A stretch of 64,000 nt of DNA. It comes from Dactylellina haptotyla. Its lineage: Eukaryota > Ascomycota > Orbiliomycetes > Orbiliales > Orbiliaceae. Below, piece after piece: positions 23,286 to 34,147 of the stretch (position 1 is its first letter; each line of letters begins with the position of its first letter). Position numbers and translations under genes: made by a program. The stretch covers positions 2,480,001-2,544,000 of the forward strand of contig CM062379.1 of the NCBI GenBank assembly GCA_031310005.1. Direction: 5' to 3'. Under the pieces are notes generated by a model. That model had not been told where the DNA came from, made no database searches, and saw only the letters and a list, made by a program, of their open reading frames with translations.

Positions 23286-24644
23286 TCAAGTGAACGAGTT
23301 CAAAAGGGATCCGATATCCTGCCTCTTAGTTGCCTTTGCCCTCCTATACACTTTTGTGACCTCCATGCGCCTCGAAGGAACGTCTACATCTTCATCCTCG
23401 CCGTCGGACAAAAGTAGTCTCTTTTTCGCCCTCTTTGGTTCTGAGATGCCCTGCACCCGTGAGATGAACTCCTTTCTGTAAAAGAACAAGGTGCCATCGT
23501 CCAATCCGAAACTACCTTCCGAGGAGACGTTCAAAATGACCTTTCGCTGACCGCCAGCCGTGTGCTTCTTAATGATCCACGGGGCTAGCCTGTGCATTCT
23601 GAGATTCGTGTCTGAGTCGGTCAGCTTAATGCCACCCAGAACAATTTCAGCCAGCTCAGAATCCTGCAAAACGGTTTGTAAACAATTTCTGCAGGTGGAT
23701 TTCCAGCAGATGATGTTCCATCCGGTAGCCCGCCCGATACCGAAACTGTTTCTCTTTAGATAGTCGCAGTTATACATTGTTGGTTTGCTCCATTTGTCTC
23801 GTATTCGTAACTCCACCAGCCTCAGAGCTGGCAGTCCATCCAGAGCACCCAAGACACTTCCTTCATTTACGACAACCGATTCTGGTAGGTATGACAGTCT
23901 GAGGATCCGTAGATTCTCGAAATTCCGCTTGTTGGTGACCCAGTTTTTGAAGACCCTGGCGAGGGTGCGATGAGGGGCGTCAAGCGGGAAGCATAGTTTT
24001 AAGGACACTAGGTTTTGTAGACCAGTGAGCTCAGTGAGTTCCCAGAGGTCAAACCCGCCGGTTAGAGTGAGGTTTACCAGCCAGGCCGCAGAATTCGAGG
24101 ATAGATAAGGTATGTATAGCGGAGTCCACGGTCTATGATTCGTCATTGGTAGTTTGAGACGGCGGGATTCCAGTACCTTTGTTTGCGTGGAGAGTAATTC
24201 GCGGTTACCCGGGTGGAAATCAGGTTCGTGGCCGTAGACTTCACAAAAGTTCCTGAATATTGTGAAGGAATCAGCCGTTGCGTGGATCAGATCCTCCCAT
24301 ATGATCTTGCCGTAATGCCATGGCAGTTGTGATAAGACTTGAGGCGTGAGGGACTCGACATGCTGTAGCACGATGAGGCGACAGAGGTTGAAGAGAGTTG
24401 GGTCCTGCCTCTTGGGATTCGTGCGTGGGTATTTCGAAAAGAGAACCTGTCGTTCCGCATAGGTGGGTCTATCGAGGAGTGATAGGCAGTCAGAAGGGGT
24501 TCTGAATATCTCTTCTGTGAACAGGTTGCCAGACTGGTCGTCGTATCTGAGAACGGGCCCGGAGCGGTTGGTGGTGGTGGAGTACAGCGCGGTCCCAGGG
24601 AGGGGTTTTGGACGGAATCGGCCGGTGAAGAAGTTCAAGGCCAT
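23286..24644 (-). CDS. Conserved hypothetical protein, leucine-rich, F-box/LRR-like
   Basis: A single exon of 452 aa is open from the ATG at 24644. I do not recognise a named family. The middle (about residues 185-290) has strand-helix repeats rich in leucine (SAAWLVNLTLTGGFDLWEL, LQNLVSLKLCFPLD, LRILRLSYLP, LRLVELRIRD), as in fungal F-box/LRR proteins, though a clear F-box is not visible at the N-terminus. A cysteine pair CRNC lies near residue 322. The C-terminus is basic then acidic (PKRAKKRLLLSDGEDEDVD), which suggests nuclear location. An upstream exon is possible: the minus strand before the ATG carries an acceptor-like cctactag and stays in frame back to it. It faces OTU1 across a 618-base shared promoter region. 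Confidence 0.6.
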   Translation of the reverse strand: MALNFFTGRFRPKPLPGTALYSTTTNRSGPVLRYDDQSGNLFTEEIFRTPSDCLSLLDRPTYAERQVLFSKYPRTNPKRQDPTLFNLCRLIVLQHVESLTPQVLSQLPWHYGKIIWEDLIHATADSFTIFRNFCEVYGHEPDFHPGNRELLSTQTKVLESRRLKLPMTNHRPWTPLYIPYLSSNSAAWLVNLTLTGGFDLWELTELTGLQNLVSLKLCFPLDAPHRTLARVFKNWVTNKRNFENLRILRLSYLPESVVVNEGSVLGALDGLPALRLVELRIRDKWSKPTMYNCDYLKRNSFGIGRATGWNIICWKSTCRNCLQTVLQDSELAEIVLGGIKLTDSDTNLRMHRLAPWIIKKHTAGGQRKVILNVSSEGSFGLDDGTLFFYRKEFISRVQGISEPKRAKKRLLLSDGEDEDVDVPSRRMEVTKVYRRAKATKRQDIGSLLNSFT

Positions 24645-25262
24645 CGTCGCCTGGTAGTTGTCTCTGCGAGACTAGTAGGGGTATGTCGACACGTTGCGCG
24701 AGTGGACGCGACGAAGGAGGTCCTATCAAGGCACCTTGAAGGGACGCGTCCGAGGGTCGATGGGGGGCGAGTCGTGCTGTATTGCCGGCATGAATGTTTC
24801 GAGGACGAGGGATAGCACGAGCCGTAGCTGGAATGGGTCTACCGCTGGTTGTTAGCAAGCCCGCAAGCTGGCAGAAGTCGTTCAGGGTGATGGCGAGGGT
24901 GGCGATGGATGGGGGGCTTGGGGGAGGTTGAGAAGATTGGGATGGGAGGAGAGGTGGGAGTTGGAGGCAGCTGACGAGGCCCAACTGGTTGAGCTTAAGC
25001 TGCGGGAGGCAACCGGAACCTTCCTGCTGATTCTGAGATTTAAAATCGATCAGAGCCCGACCCGAACCCCTCTGACGGCCCTACTCGAATAGGTACTTGA
25101 GCACTTGGATCCCGCTCTCCCTCAACCGGAAACGTATTTTCACAAGTTACGGCCTCGGTTTCGAGATTCCATCCAACTAGCGAGCGTCGTCCGATTCCAG
25201 GCCAAAAGCGCACGTTGAGCCCCAGCCCACGAGCCCCACTGATAAACCACCCACGCTACGAT
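24645..25262. other. Divergent promoter region, leucine-rich gene and OTU1
   Basis: 618 bases between two divergent start codons. It contains an ACGCGT hexamer (24744-24749) about 100 bases before the minus-strand start; that motif is the MluI cell-cycle box in yeasts, but here it is only a sequence match. Confidence 0.4.
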
Positions 25263-26625
25263 ATGCGAGTCAGAATACGAGCGCCGAATGGCACCCATAC
25301 CCTCAATCTCGAGGATGTCGCCAGCGTCGGCAATCTGGTGGACGAGATTCGCGCCAAAGCTGGCATTGGTGGTGGTGTAGCTCGTACGTCATACCCTTTG
25401 GAGCTTCGACTATCGACAAAGAAGCTAACAAGACACATCTCATTTCGTCACGAAATATAGTCAAATACGGCTTCCCCCCGAAACCCCTCGATCTTCCTTC
25501 TCGAGATACCCTCCTCATCGATCTTCCCGTCACCATCCATGGCGAACAGTTGATCGTCTCAGAAGACAGCTCCGGCTTTGGATCCAGTTCACAACGAGGG
25601 TCTGCTGGCCCGAATAGCGGGCCCTTGAGCAACAGCCAGGGCTCTCTGTTCGAAGAAGAAGAACGGGAATCCTTCCCTTCAATCACTGACGCCATCCCGA
25701 GTGCTGTCAAGAACTTCTTTTCCTCGGCACCCTCGGCACCTTCGAAATCCGATAACCCATATGCGGCCGTCAAAGGGAACGAACCCGTTCTCCGGGTTGA
25801 AAACAATCCCGGATGGAGCTGTACCATGCGTGTGATGGAGGACGACAACTCTTGCATGTTCCGCGCTGTCAATTACGTCTGCGCTAGGGGGATCGATATG
25901 ATGTCCGAACTGAGGTCAATAATAGCGTCCACAATTCACAGTGATGCAGATTTGCCCCCCGATATTCAGCGGTTCAGTGAAGTTGTTCTTGGTATATATT
26001 CATAAAATCTTTGACCTCTTCTAGAATTTAGTCTCAGCTAACAAATATTACCGACAGGGATGTCGAGAAATAAGTATTGTGAGAGGATGTCGAATCCAAA
26101 CAGCTGGGGAGGGTATATCGAACTTACTATTCTCTCGGAGTATTTCGACTTAACGGTATGTTTTCTGCTTGCAATTGTCTTTGTTGACTTCGATGCTCAC
26201 TATTCGCTTTGAAAGATTTACTCTATTTCGGTCGATGATGGTAGTGTAGTCACATATAACCCAGGGAAGGCCAATTACGGTATCCTTATCTACTCCGGAA
26301 TCCACTACGATTGCATCGCTACCAGCAAGAATGTCAATGACCCCGATCAAGATGGTACGGTCTATTCTGCCGCTGATACTGCTAAATTGGAAATCGCATC
26401 TAATTTGTGAGTTGCTTGCTAGTCACCGTCTTCAACCAACACGAAACCAATGTTCTGGATACTGCAAAGAAGTTATGTAATATCCTCAAGGATAGAAACT
26501 ACGCGACCAACACCTCTAAATTCGATTTGAGATGTGGGACATGCGGCGCGAAGTTGGTTGGGGAAAGAGGGGCTCAAAGACATGCCGAAGAGACAGGACA
26601 CACAGACTTCACAGAGTATAAATAG
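25263..26625 (+). CDS. OTU1: Ubiquitin thioesterase OTU1 (YOD1 family)
   Basis: Five exons: 25263-25383, 25461-25991, 26058-26155, 26216-26354 and 26423-26625; 363 aa. The start MRVRIRAPNGTHTL matches the family's ubiquitin-like N-terminus, so I chose it over an in-frame ATG 16 codons upstream. Domains in order: UBX-like (1-75), a Ser/Glu-rich linker, the OTU protease with catalytic Cys172 in EDDNSCMFRAV and His280 in IYSGIHYDC, and a C-terminal C2H2 zinc finger (Cys334, Cys337, His350, His356). OTU1 is a deubiquitinase that works with Cdc48/p97 on ER-associated degradation substrates and other ubiquitylated proteins. The fourth intron uses donor 26355; using the later donor-like site at 26407 would break the frame. 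Confidence 0.95.
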
Positions 26626-26967
26626 CTAGTCCTATAGAGATTGAGAGTGATATTTTTCTATCAGACATTTTCCTTCTTGTTTGTCTCTTTTTGCCGTAAC
26701 ATTTTCTTGGTTTCAAGAGGTCTCATTATTGAGAGCGAGGATACCTTATTTTGATTAGACTCAGCGCTGCATTTCAAGAGCCATATTCCGTGTTGTTCGG
26801 TGTACTAAGACATTATCGCTATTCGGATAATATAAACAACTTAGCTATCGAACACCCACTCGTACACTCACTGCCTGGTCCCTTCACCATTTCGGATCTT
26901 GTGCGATTTGTCGACTTCCCTACCATAATCCAGTCCAAGATATTCTACGTACCAAGGGTAGCTAAAG
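26626..26967. other. Short intergenic region, OTU1 to DAM1
   Basis: 342 bases holding the OTU1 3' flank and the DAM1 promoter. Nothing else is visible. Confidence 0.5.
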
Positions 26968-27751
26968 ATGGCTACAGCGCAGCAGCAGTCCGACTCCCGG
27001 CCGAGCTCTCGCGGTCGTGATATCCACCGCCCAACGACACCTCTTCGCGAATCCTCACGCTCGCGCGACTCCGTAAACCGCTTCCGCAGCTCGCACACAG
27101 CGTTCTCGCCAATCGAGAACATTACCCCATTTTTCGCCGAGCTGGAAGATGGTCTCAATATCCTTCACGATAACCTGCTGCAGCTCCAGCAGATTCACGA
27201 GAATATCAACAAGTTCAATGAGAATTTTAGCGCCATGATGTACGGGATGGAGATGAATGCCTTCTGCGTGGATTTTCCTGAGGCACCGATACAAGATTCG
27301 TTTAGAAGAGAGGAGGAAGCTGCTAGGGAAGCTGGTACTGCCTAATTGCTTCCAAATATCTGATATATCTGTGGCCTTTTGTTAATAGCTATGTTTGGTA
27401 AACAGAGCGGCTTGCAGCACTCCTGCCAACGCCCCGGAGTGAGAATGTCCACGATGCGGAGACGACGTTCATGTATGTGGTACCTTCTTATCCTATACCT
27501 GGCCATAAATGGATAGTTCTAACTGAGCAACTAGGACCAACGATACATTCGTGGAGCAACCCGTCACCCCCGCTGCATCGAGAAATCCAAAGACGCCAAT
27601 GCGGCGAGGCCAGTCTGGCCGCGGAGGCTCTGGCACTACCAGAGGAGGAAGCAATACCGGAAGGGGTGGCGCAAGTGGAACTACAGGTCGCGGTGGCAGA
27701 GGGAGCGGTACAGGTAGAGGAGGGAGAGGAAGTCGATTTGGGTATAAATAA
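26968..27751 (+). CDS. DAM1: DASH complex subunit DAM1
   Basis: Three exons: 26968-27334, 27406-27472 and 27535-27751; 216 aa. The core helix reads FFAELEDGLNILHDNLLQLQ and ends in GMEMNAFCVDFPEAPI, the diagnostic DAM1 block. Dam1 is the microtubule-contacting subunit of the DASH ring that couples kinetochores to spindle microtubules and is a target of Aurora B in yeast. The N-terminus is basic and Ser/Arg-rich (residues 8-40). The last 45 or so residues form a Gly/Arg tract with repeated RGG units (SGRGG, TTRGG, NTGRGG, TTGRGG) and end in GSRFGYK. The stop codon lies 182 bases before the ENGase start, so transcription of the two may interact. Confidence 0.93.
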
Positions 27752-27933
27752 CGTGATTTCGTGGCTGTAAAGCTTGGGTTTTGATCTATCACCTGCACAA
27801 ATTCTGGGGGTAAACACACACTACTGTTGGCCTCTCTGTGCAACCGAACATCTATTCCCCGCAATTTCTTTCAATAATTTCCTCGTTTGTGTTTCTTTGG
27901 CGTTTTTATGCGTATTTTCAGAGATATACCCCA

Positions 27934-29947
27934 ATGAAGTACTTTGACGATCTTGCCAGTGTCCGGAATTGGCAGCCAGACAGCTCGAGGGAAGGTGAAG
28001 CTTTAGATATAGCAAATTTGCCGCTCCAAGAACGCCCCTACCTAGAAGAACGGGATCCTTTCAAACTACTTGTATGCCACGATTTCAAGGTAAGATCATG
28101 ATTGAAGTTTTTGACATTAAAACGTGTTAACGGTGAGGATACTAAGAAAAGATCTAAAAGGGGGCTTATCTACCCTACGAGGATAGCCAGGGCATCTTCA
28201 CGGACGACCCGGTATACACACTCGAATATCTCCACCTCGTCTCCACCTTTGTCTACTTCTCCCACCATCGGGTCACAATGTAAGCTCCCGAAAAAACCCC
28301 AACAAACAACGCATATTCCTAGCCTCATGCTTGCGTGATATCTATAGCCCCCCAGCACCATGGACGAACGTTATGCACAAAAATGGAGTTCGAATACTAG
28401 GAACGTTCATCGTTGAACCGGGGAATACCTCGGGCTTCGATGATTTGCTAGAACGGGACCTCAATGGCAACTTTATATTCGTCGAGAAGCTCGCGGATAT
28501 CGCGGCCTACTACGGCTTTGACGGCTGGCTGTTGAACTTTGAAGCCCATTTCCCAGATGAGAGATACAGTCTGGAGAGTACCATCAAATTCATCGAGGAT
28601 CTCAGGAAGGCGTGTGATAGGCGGCTGCAAGGGAGTGAGGTTGTCTGGTACGATTCCTTGACTATATATAACCGGGTCGCCTATGCGAATGGGCTATCGC
28701 CAATGAACGCCCCGTTTTTCGATGCCTCTTCGGCATTGTTTACGAACTATCGCTGGAATCCGTTTGGTCAACTTCTCACGACAGCTGCGTTGGCTAAGTC
28801 CATGCATCGAAGTCACGATGTGTTAATGGGTATTGATATTTTCGGACGGGGTACATTTGGTGGCGGCGGATGGGGAGTCGGAACCGCGTTATCGGTTATC
28901 CGCTCCGCAGGGTTGTCCGCTGCGATCTTCGCACCTGGATGGGTATTTGAAAACTTTGACGGGTTGAAGTTCGAAGAAAGGAATCGGAAGTTTTGGATCA
29001 ATGGGGCAGCTGCTGATCCAGAATTAATATGTCGGCCAGTTGCGGAGTTCGCTCCAGTGTGGGAAGCGGGAACGGAGGACTTCTTCTACACTAACTTTAG
29101 CAGAGGGTATGGGAAGAAGTGGTTTCAGAGTGGCAGAGAGGTATCTTCGAAATCTTGGGCGCATCTCGGCGCGCAGTCCGTATTACCGTCATTCTACCCG
29201 GTGGATACGGATCGGTTAATATGGAGCTTAGATGGCGACATTGCATACGACGGCGGACAGTCGCTCCAGGTTCTGTACAAGCGAAATACAGCCAGCGATT
29301 CGAAAGTGTCTTATTGCCAATTGTACAAACTCAACATGAAGTATAAACCAGATATACGACTTTCATTTTCGTATATCTTGCCTGCTGGCCAGAAGGGTCG
29401 AGTGGCAATCTACTTCATCCTTAAGCGGTTTAACGGAGTTACAGAACGCCACGAGGTAGGATTACCTGTTCAAGAATCTTGGGGCTTAAAAACTGTAACT
29501 CTAGATGTAGAAAAATCCGAAGAAGACTGGTTTGGAATGAAAGTAGTCGAGCTTGGGATAGCATACATTGATGGAGCGACTTCCGCTGATACCGGCGATG
29601 ATGCTATTCTAAGACTTGGACATCTATGTCTTTCTGGATATGGGGAACCGAAATTACCTGGCATCAGCAAGATAACACCAACCGCCTTACCAAGCGGGAG
29701 GAGGCGTTTAAGCTGGGCTCTCGACAATTCCGCGCTGACTCCGCAGCAACAACTACTACAAGCTGGAGTGAAGAGTACCACAACGGGGCATTTTCTATAC
29801 TTCGCTGTGTTCAAGGGGTTAGGTGAATTTCTAGGGGTTTCACATTGCTTAGAGTTTATAACGGAAGGTGATACTGGAGAACCTGGTGTATATAGAGTTG
29901 ACGGTGTTGCTTTTGATGGCAGAATCGTCAAAGGAACATGGTTCTAG
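27934..29947 (+). CDS. Cytosolic-type endo-beta-N-acetylglucosaminidase, GH85
   Basis: Three exons: 27934-28089, 28161-28279 and 28348-29947; 624 aa. This is a GH85 ENGase, which cuts the chitobiose core of N-glycans. The catalytic motif YYGFDGWLLNFE puts the oxazoline-stabilising Asn at 155 and the acid Glu at 157. LLVCHDFKGAYLPYED, PWTNVMHKNGVRILGTF and WYDSLTIYNRV are typical family blocks. A C-terminal beta-rich part follows (about 320-624). The start MKYFDDLASVRNW has no signal peptide, as in the ENGases that process free oligosaccharides released during ER-associated degradation. The frame stays open 32 codons upstream without an ATG, and a 3'-splice-like tattttcag sits just before the ATG, so a short upstream exon cannot be ruled out. 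Confidence 0.92.
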
Positions 29948-30098
29948 AGTTGCCGATAATTTTACAGTTTAGGGAGGGATGATGCATGCTCAAACTCATA
30001 AAATCTTAGATTCAACTCCCAAACTTGCAAATAAAGGTGGAATCAGAACTCTTGTGAATCTTACGTAAATAGAATACATGAAGTAGTAGCTATATTAT

Positions 30099-31656
30099 TT
30101 AGCTAGCAGATTCAGGCTCGACAGGGTACCATTTGTTCCACATCATGTTAGGATCATACTTCGCCTTGACCTGCTTCATCTTTGGAAGATTCGGCCCAAA
30201 AACGGCTTGTAGCTTCTCCTCTCCGTCCGTAATAAGGGCATACAAAGTCGTCGCAGCGACGTGGGCGCCAACATCTGCGATTCCCTTCTGTGTATTGGAT
30301 TCCTTGATCATGGCCCGAACCTTGCCCATCCAATCCTTAGCTGCCGCAGTCATCTCCTCATCCAAAGCCGGGTCATCCCAGATGAAATCCGCGGCAATCA
30401 ACATGCCCTCCCGTCGGTTTGCGTAGGCAGTGGCATCGAGCGGAACAGCTGCAATCTTACTATAGTCTCGAAGATCGATAATTAATTTTGACACCGCGAG
30501 GTTTTCAGGGTGCCTAGAAATGATTTCCTTGTAGAGATCAACCGCCTTTGTCATGACCGCTTCATCGATAGGATAGTCCATCTGGGTTGAAGTTCCGAGG
30601 ATTCGGTTGAACTGAGGTGGGAATAAATTTTCGAATTGCGCCCAGTCAGTGGTAGCAGTATGAGGGGCCATGCCCCAGTGGCTAGGAGGAGTGAGAGGCT
30701 CAAGGTCGAACAATGGCTTGGCCCACTTCTTTGCTTCGTCTTCAGGGCCGTCGTAGTATACCATGAAACCGGGCATGAGTACTCCACCCATCATTCCAAA
30801 GAATCCATTAGTGGCGAATTTGCCGTTCGATTTCATGATAGAGTCGCTATGGAGCGTATTCAACGTACTTATGACCTTGGCGATTTTGTCTGGACCGAAC
30901 ACTAAGAGGCCACTATAAGGAAAGGATAAAATGTTAAATTTTGATCTGCTAGATGGAAACTAAGGCTTTTAAGTGGAAATACCCGTAAACTTCATGATTG
31001 CATTCATGCAACTTATAAGTAAACTCTGTTACGAGGCCAAAGTTACTTCCTCCGCCCCTAATGCCCCAGAAGAGGTCTGGGTTTTCAGTCTCGGAGGCCA
31101 CCACAATCCTTCCATCGGCCAGAGCGACTCGAGCCTCAACTACGTTGTCTGCTACAAGCCCGTACTGTCCTGAAAGATTGCTAACGCCACCGCCAGTGGT
31201 GATACCACCAACGCCAGTGGCATTTACGGCGCCCATAACAGGACGGAGACCAACTGACTCCGCTGCCTTCTCGACGTCACCAGCAATGCATCCACCTTGT
31301 GCTTTCGCAGTTTTCTTTTCGGTATCAACGGTGACTTTTCGCATATTCCTCATGTCGATGACTAAACCAAACCCAGAACTAGGTCCTGAGTATGTGTGTC
31401 TACCACAAGAGATAGAAACATCGAGGTTGTGTTCGGCGACGAACTTGATGGTTGTGCTGATATCATCTTCCGACTCTGGAAGCACAATGATATTCGATTC
31501 TTTAACGTGCAGGCGATTCCAACGCTCAATGAGAGGTTGATATTCTTCATCGGGAGTTTCGCCTTTTATGACAACTTTGCCCTTCACTTTGGTGCGCAGT
31601 GCATCTAGCTGCTGAGCAGAGAGGTTGGAACCATCGCTTCGAGCTGTACGGGTCAT
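30099..31656 (-). CDS. FAD-linked oxidase, berberine-bridge (BBE) type
   Basis: Two exons on the minus strand: 31656-30983 and 30912-30099, joined through a split glycine codon; 495 aa. An FAD_binding_4 (PCMH) domain covers about residues 53-225. SCGRHTYSG carries His87, the expected site of covalent 8-alpha attachment of FAD; GVGGITTGGGVSNLSGQYGL and FWGIRGGGSNFGLVT follow. The region where bicovalent members carry a second Cys link reads GLRPVMGAVNATG and lacks it, so mono-covalent FAD is likely. The C-terminus YDPNMMWNKW is the BBE motif. There is no signal peptide, so an intracellular oxidase of a sugar or small secondary metabolite is likely; the substrate cannot be inferred. It converges with the ENGase gene, with only 151 bases between stop codons. 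Confidence 0.9.
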
Positions 31657-34147
31657 TTTGGATAGTAGTTACGTGTTGATATACTAAATCTACAACAAGC
31701 TACACTTGAGATCGACGATTAGCTCGGGTCGCTTTCTGCAGAAAGATCTGGGGACCAATCGGGGCAAAGACAAACCTCACTATATAGCTATAGTATTAAT
31801 CAATAGTATTAAAAATAGATAGACTATCAAATATGAATAGCTTTCAATTAGTTACGCCGAAGAGAAGAGCTTGACTTTAAATACGATCCCGAGTACGAGC
31901 CCAAACTAGCCCACCCAGACCAACCAACAATCAATAGCTTATCCATCTCCTTCGCCGTCTTGTCATCTTCAGGGTTCTCCAAGATCCACCCAATGCGGTC
32001 AGTCCTAATCGTCACGCCCGTCCGTCAGCATATTTCAGCCCTAGTTACATATTCTGGATTTCCCCGCGCTAACTTGGATGGTTTTTAATTTGGAAAATCC
32101 GGCATATTCCTGAGAGACATGCATACTTGGAAGCCAAAAGTAAGCTAGTGGTAATCAGTTTTTGGTCCCACTCTGACCGATTCTGTCGACGTAACCGTAT
32201 CAATAGCTAGGTCTTTCTCCATAAGCACAGAGCGGGAAGGCGCGTCGTAGCAAAACACTGCCCTTTCCGTTCGTATGATCGCCTTTACGAACTCATATTA
32301 TCAAGCCCTGTCAATTACAAGGGAGTAAATACCTGAAATACCTGAAAAGTGTTGACCCACGGTAGGTAGCACTACGTCTCGGTAGTTCTTATGTTTGATG
32401 TCACACAGCATGACCAACCGTGGACCTTTTGTAGCCATCATAATAAAAAAGTATTATTGGAGGCGGTAAGCTACGTAAGCCGCTTGCTGTTTGACCAAGT
32501 TTTGAAGGGATCTACAACGCGAATATTCTGTATTCTGTTTTCCAAAGGTTCTTTTCATAAAAAAAAATTACAATACTTTCCATTCCAATGCAAGTGCTTA
32601 TGCACACATGCTTTGCTCGGCCGAATTGGGGGACTGAATATGATTTGCTACCCGGAGCTACAGGCCAAGCCGCCAAATATAAGCAATAACACACTTTGAG
32701 AGAACAACTTTGAGGACTAACCCGAAGTATACCTCAGCTCGAGTCCATTCTTCCAGTCGGATGCGGTGTATAGTTAATAGAGGCTATGATGACCTTTTAT
32801 TACTTTTAAACCGAAGCCTAGACCCAATTCACGGCAATCTACACATTTCCTCTAAGTCTCAGTTGTTGGTTGGACGGATGTGGGAGCTGCGTTTGGTGAT
32901 ACAAGCACTTGTGACACCGGCACCCTGCATTGCACTTACATAATCTCCTCTAGCTATGATTGGTACGTGGTTCACGGATTGTTAGGAGATAAAAGGTTGA
33001 CATTTGTCTCGCAAGGCCAGATGCCGTACTGGTCCCACAAAGACATTGCTATTTTAGGGCGTGGTTTTCTATATTTTGGAGTGTTTCGAGGCAAGGAAGA
33101 GTATACAAAGATTCTGTCAAATTTGAAATTTAACATTTAGAATGTGAATCCGTACGGGTGAGGGTGTGCCGTGCTGCCTCGGTGACAATAAATCTACAGA
33201 ATATATATGCGTGTAGAGCTGAGTTTCCAAATTTACAAATACTCTGGTATTACAACTCTTTGCTTCCTCCCTAAATCAGAAACAACTTCCCAATCGTCCT
33301 CCCAATCAACACTAACACGTATTCGTTACCTTAAATATCAATATGCTGCATAAGCTTCTCTTGAACAAGGATGTCGACGACCCCCCATGTGTCTGAAAAC
33401 CAGGTTTCAAAAAAGAAAAAGCTGATAATTGATGTTACTGAATTTGATGCCCTGCAATTTTCTGAAGACGAGAATACTGAATATTTTGGACTTATATGTA
33501 TCAGTTCCAATGTCGTCGTTGATTGTCACTGAATCACTCAAGCAGCAGAATTTAGGGTTTTCAAGAAGCCAAGATTACGACAAAGAGACATCATCTTACT
33601 AAAGTAGAATTCCGAAACGAAAGATCAAATCCGAGATCGGCTTCCTTTAGAGTTATGGTCCCAACTTTCCCTCTGCGGTCATGTAGGATGCTTTACTAGA
33701 TGAGGAATTTAGTATATCGATATATCATCCTTTTCAACCAACACAACGCCCCTCGCTTTTCCAAGGCTATCACTAACCCCCTGTGGCTTGATTCAAGAAC
33801 GGCGCGTGATAGCGATATAACATCTAGCTCCAAAGTCTGTGAACATATACATACACATGAGTAGACGGTGAAATCATAATGGTATTATTATATATTCTCA
33901 TCAACATCAAAGCCATATAGGACGAATCCGGACATCTATGGCTTTGTAATATAAATTTCTTCAATTGATCATAAATGGGGTATTGAATGAAAATGTAAAT
34001 GCTTTAAGGAAAAAGACGTAATGATTGTTCGAAACTGGATATTAAATAGGTCGATTTTTCAATCAAGACCTTTCAGTGAAATCAATGAAATCAAGGGAAA
34101 TGAAATATTGCGACACAACAGAGAGACAAGTACAAGAGGCAATACAA
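31657..34147. other. Gene-poor 2.5 kb, possible relic frames
   Basis: AT-rich. A TATATAG-type sequence at 31781-31787 lies about 125 bases before the FAD-oxidase start on the minus strand and may be its TATA box. A + strand frame ending at 33140 has protein-like composition but no recognised domain and is listed separately. The remainder (33141-34147) is AT-rich with nothing supported. Confidence 0.45.
32880..33140 (+). other. Unassigned protein-like open frame, possible gene remnant
   Basis: An 86-codon frame with balanced composition that includes CTYIISSSYDWYVVHGLLGD and RGFLYFGVFRGKEEYTKIL. The second block faintly resembles the ENGase C-terminus in this window (HFLYFAVFKGLGEF), but the match is short. 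No good start context or partner exon was found. It may be a gene fragment, the last exon of an unrecognised gene, or chance. Confidence 0.25.

Noticed and set aside
24490-24984. A 164-codon minus-strand frame overlapping the start of the leucine-rich gene in another frame
   Set aside because: Most of it is an alternative reading of the gene's first exon; its upstream Pro-rich part could at most be a 5' exon or leader.
26355-26422. Use of the strong-looking gtgagt at 26407 as the OTU1 donor
   Set aside because: It leaves a 16-base intron or a premature stop; donor 26355 restores the conserved DVTVF reading.
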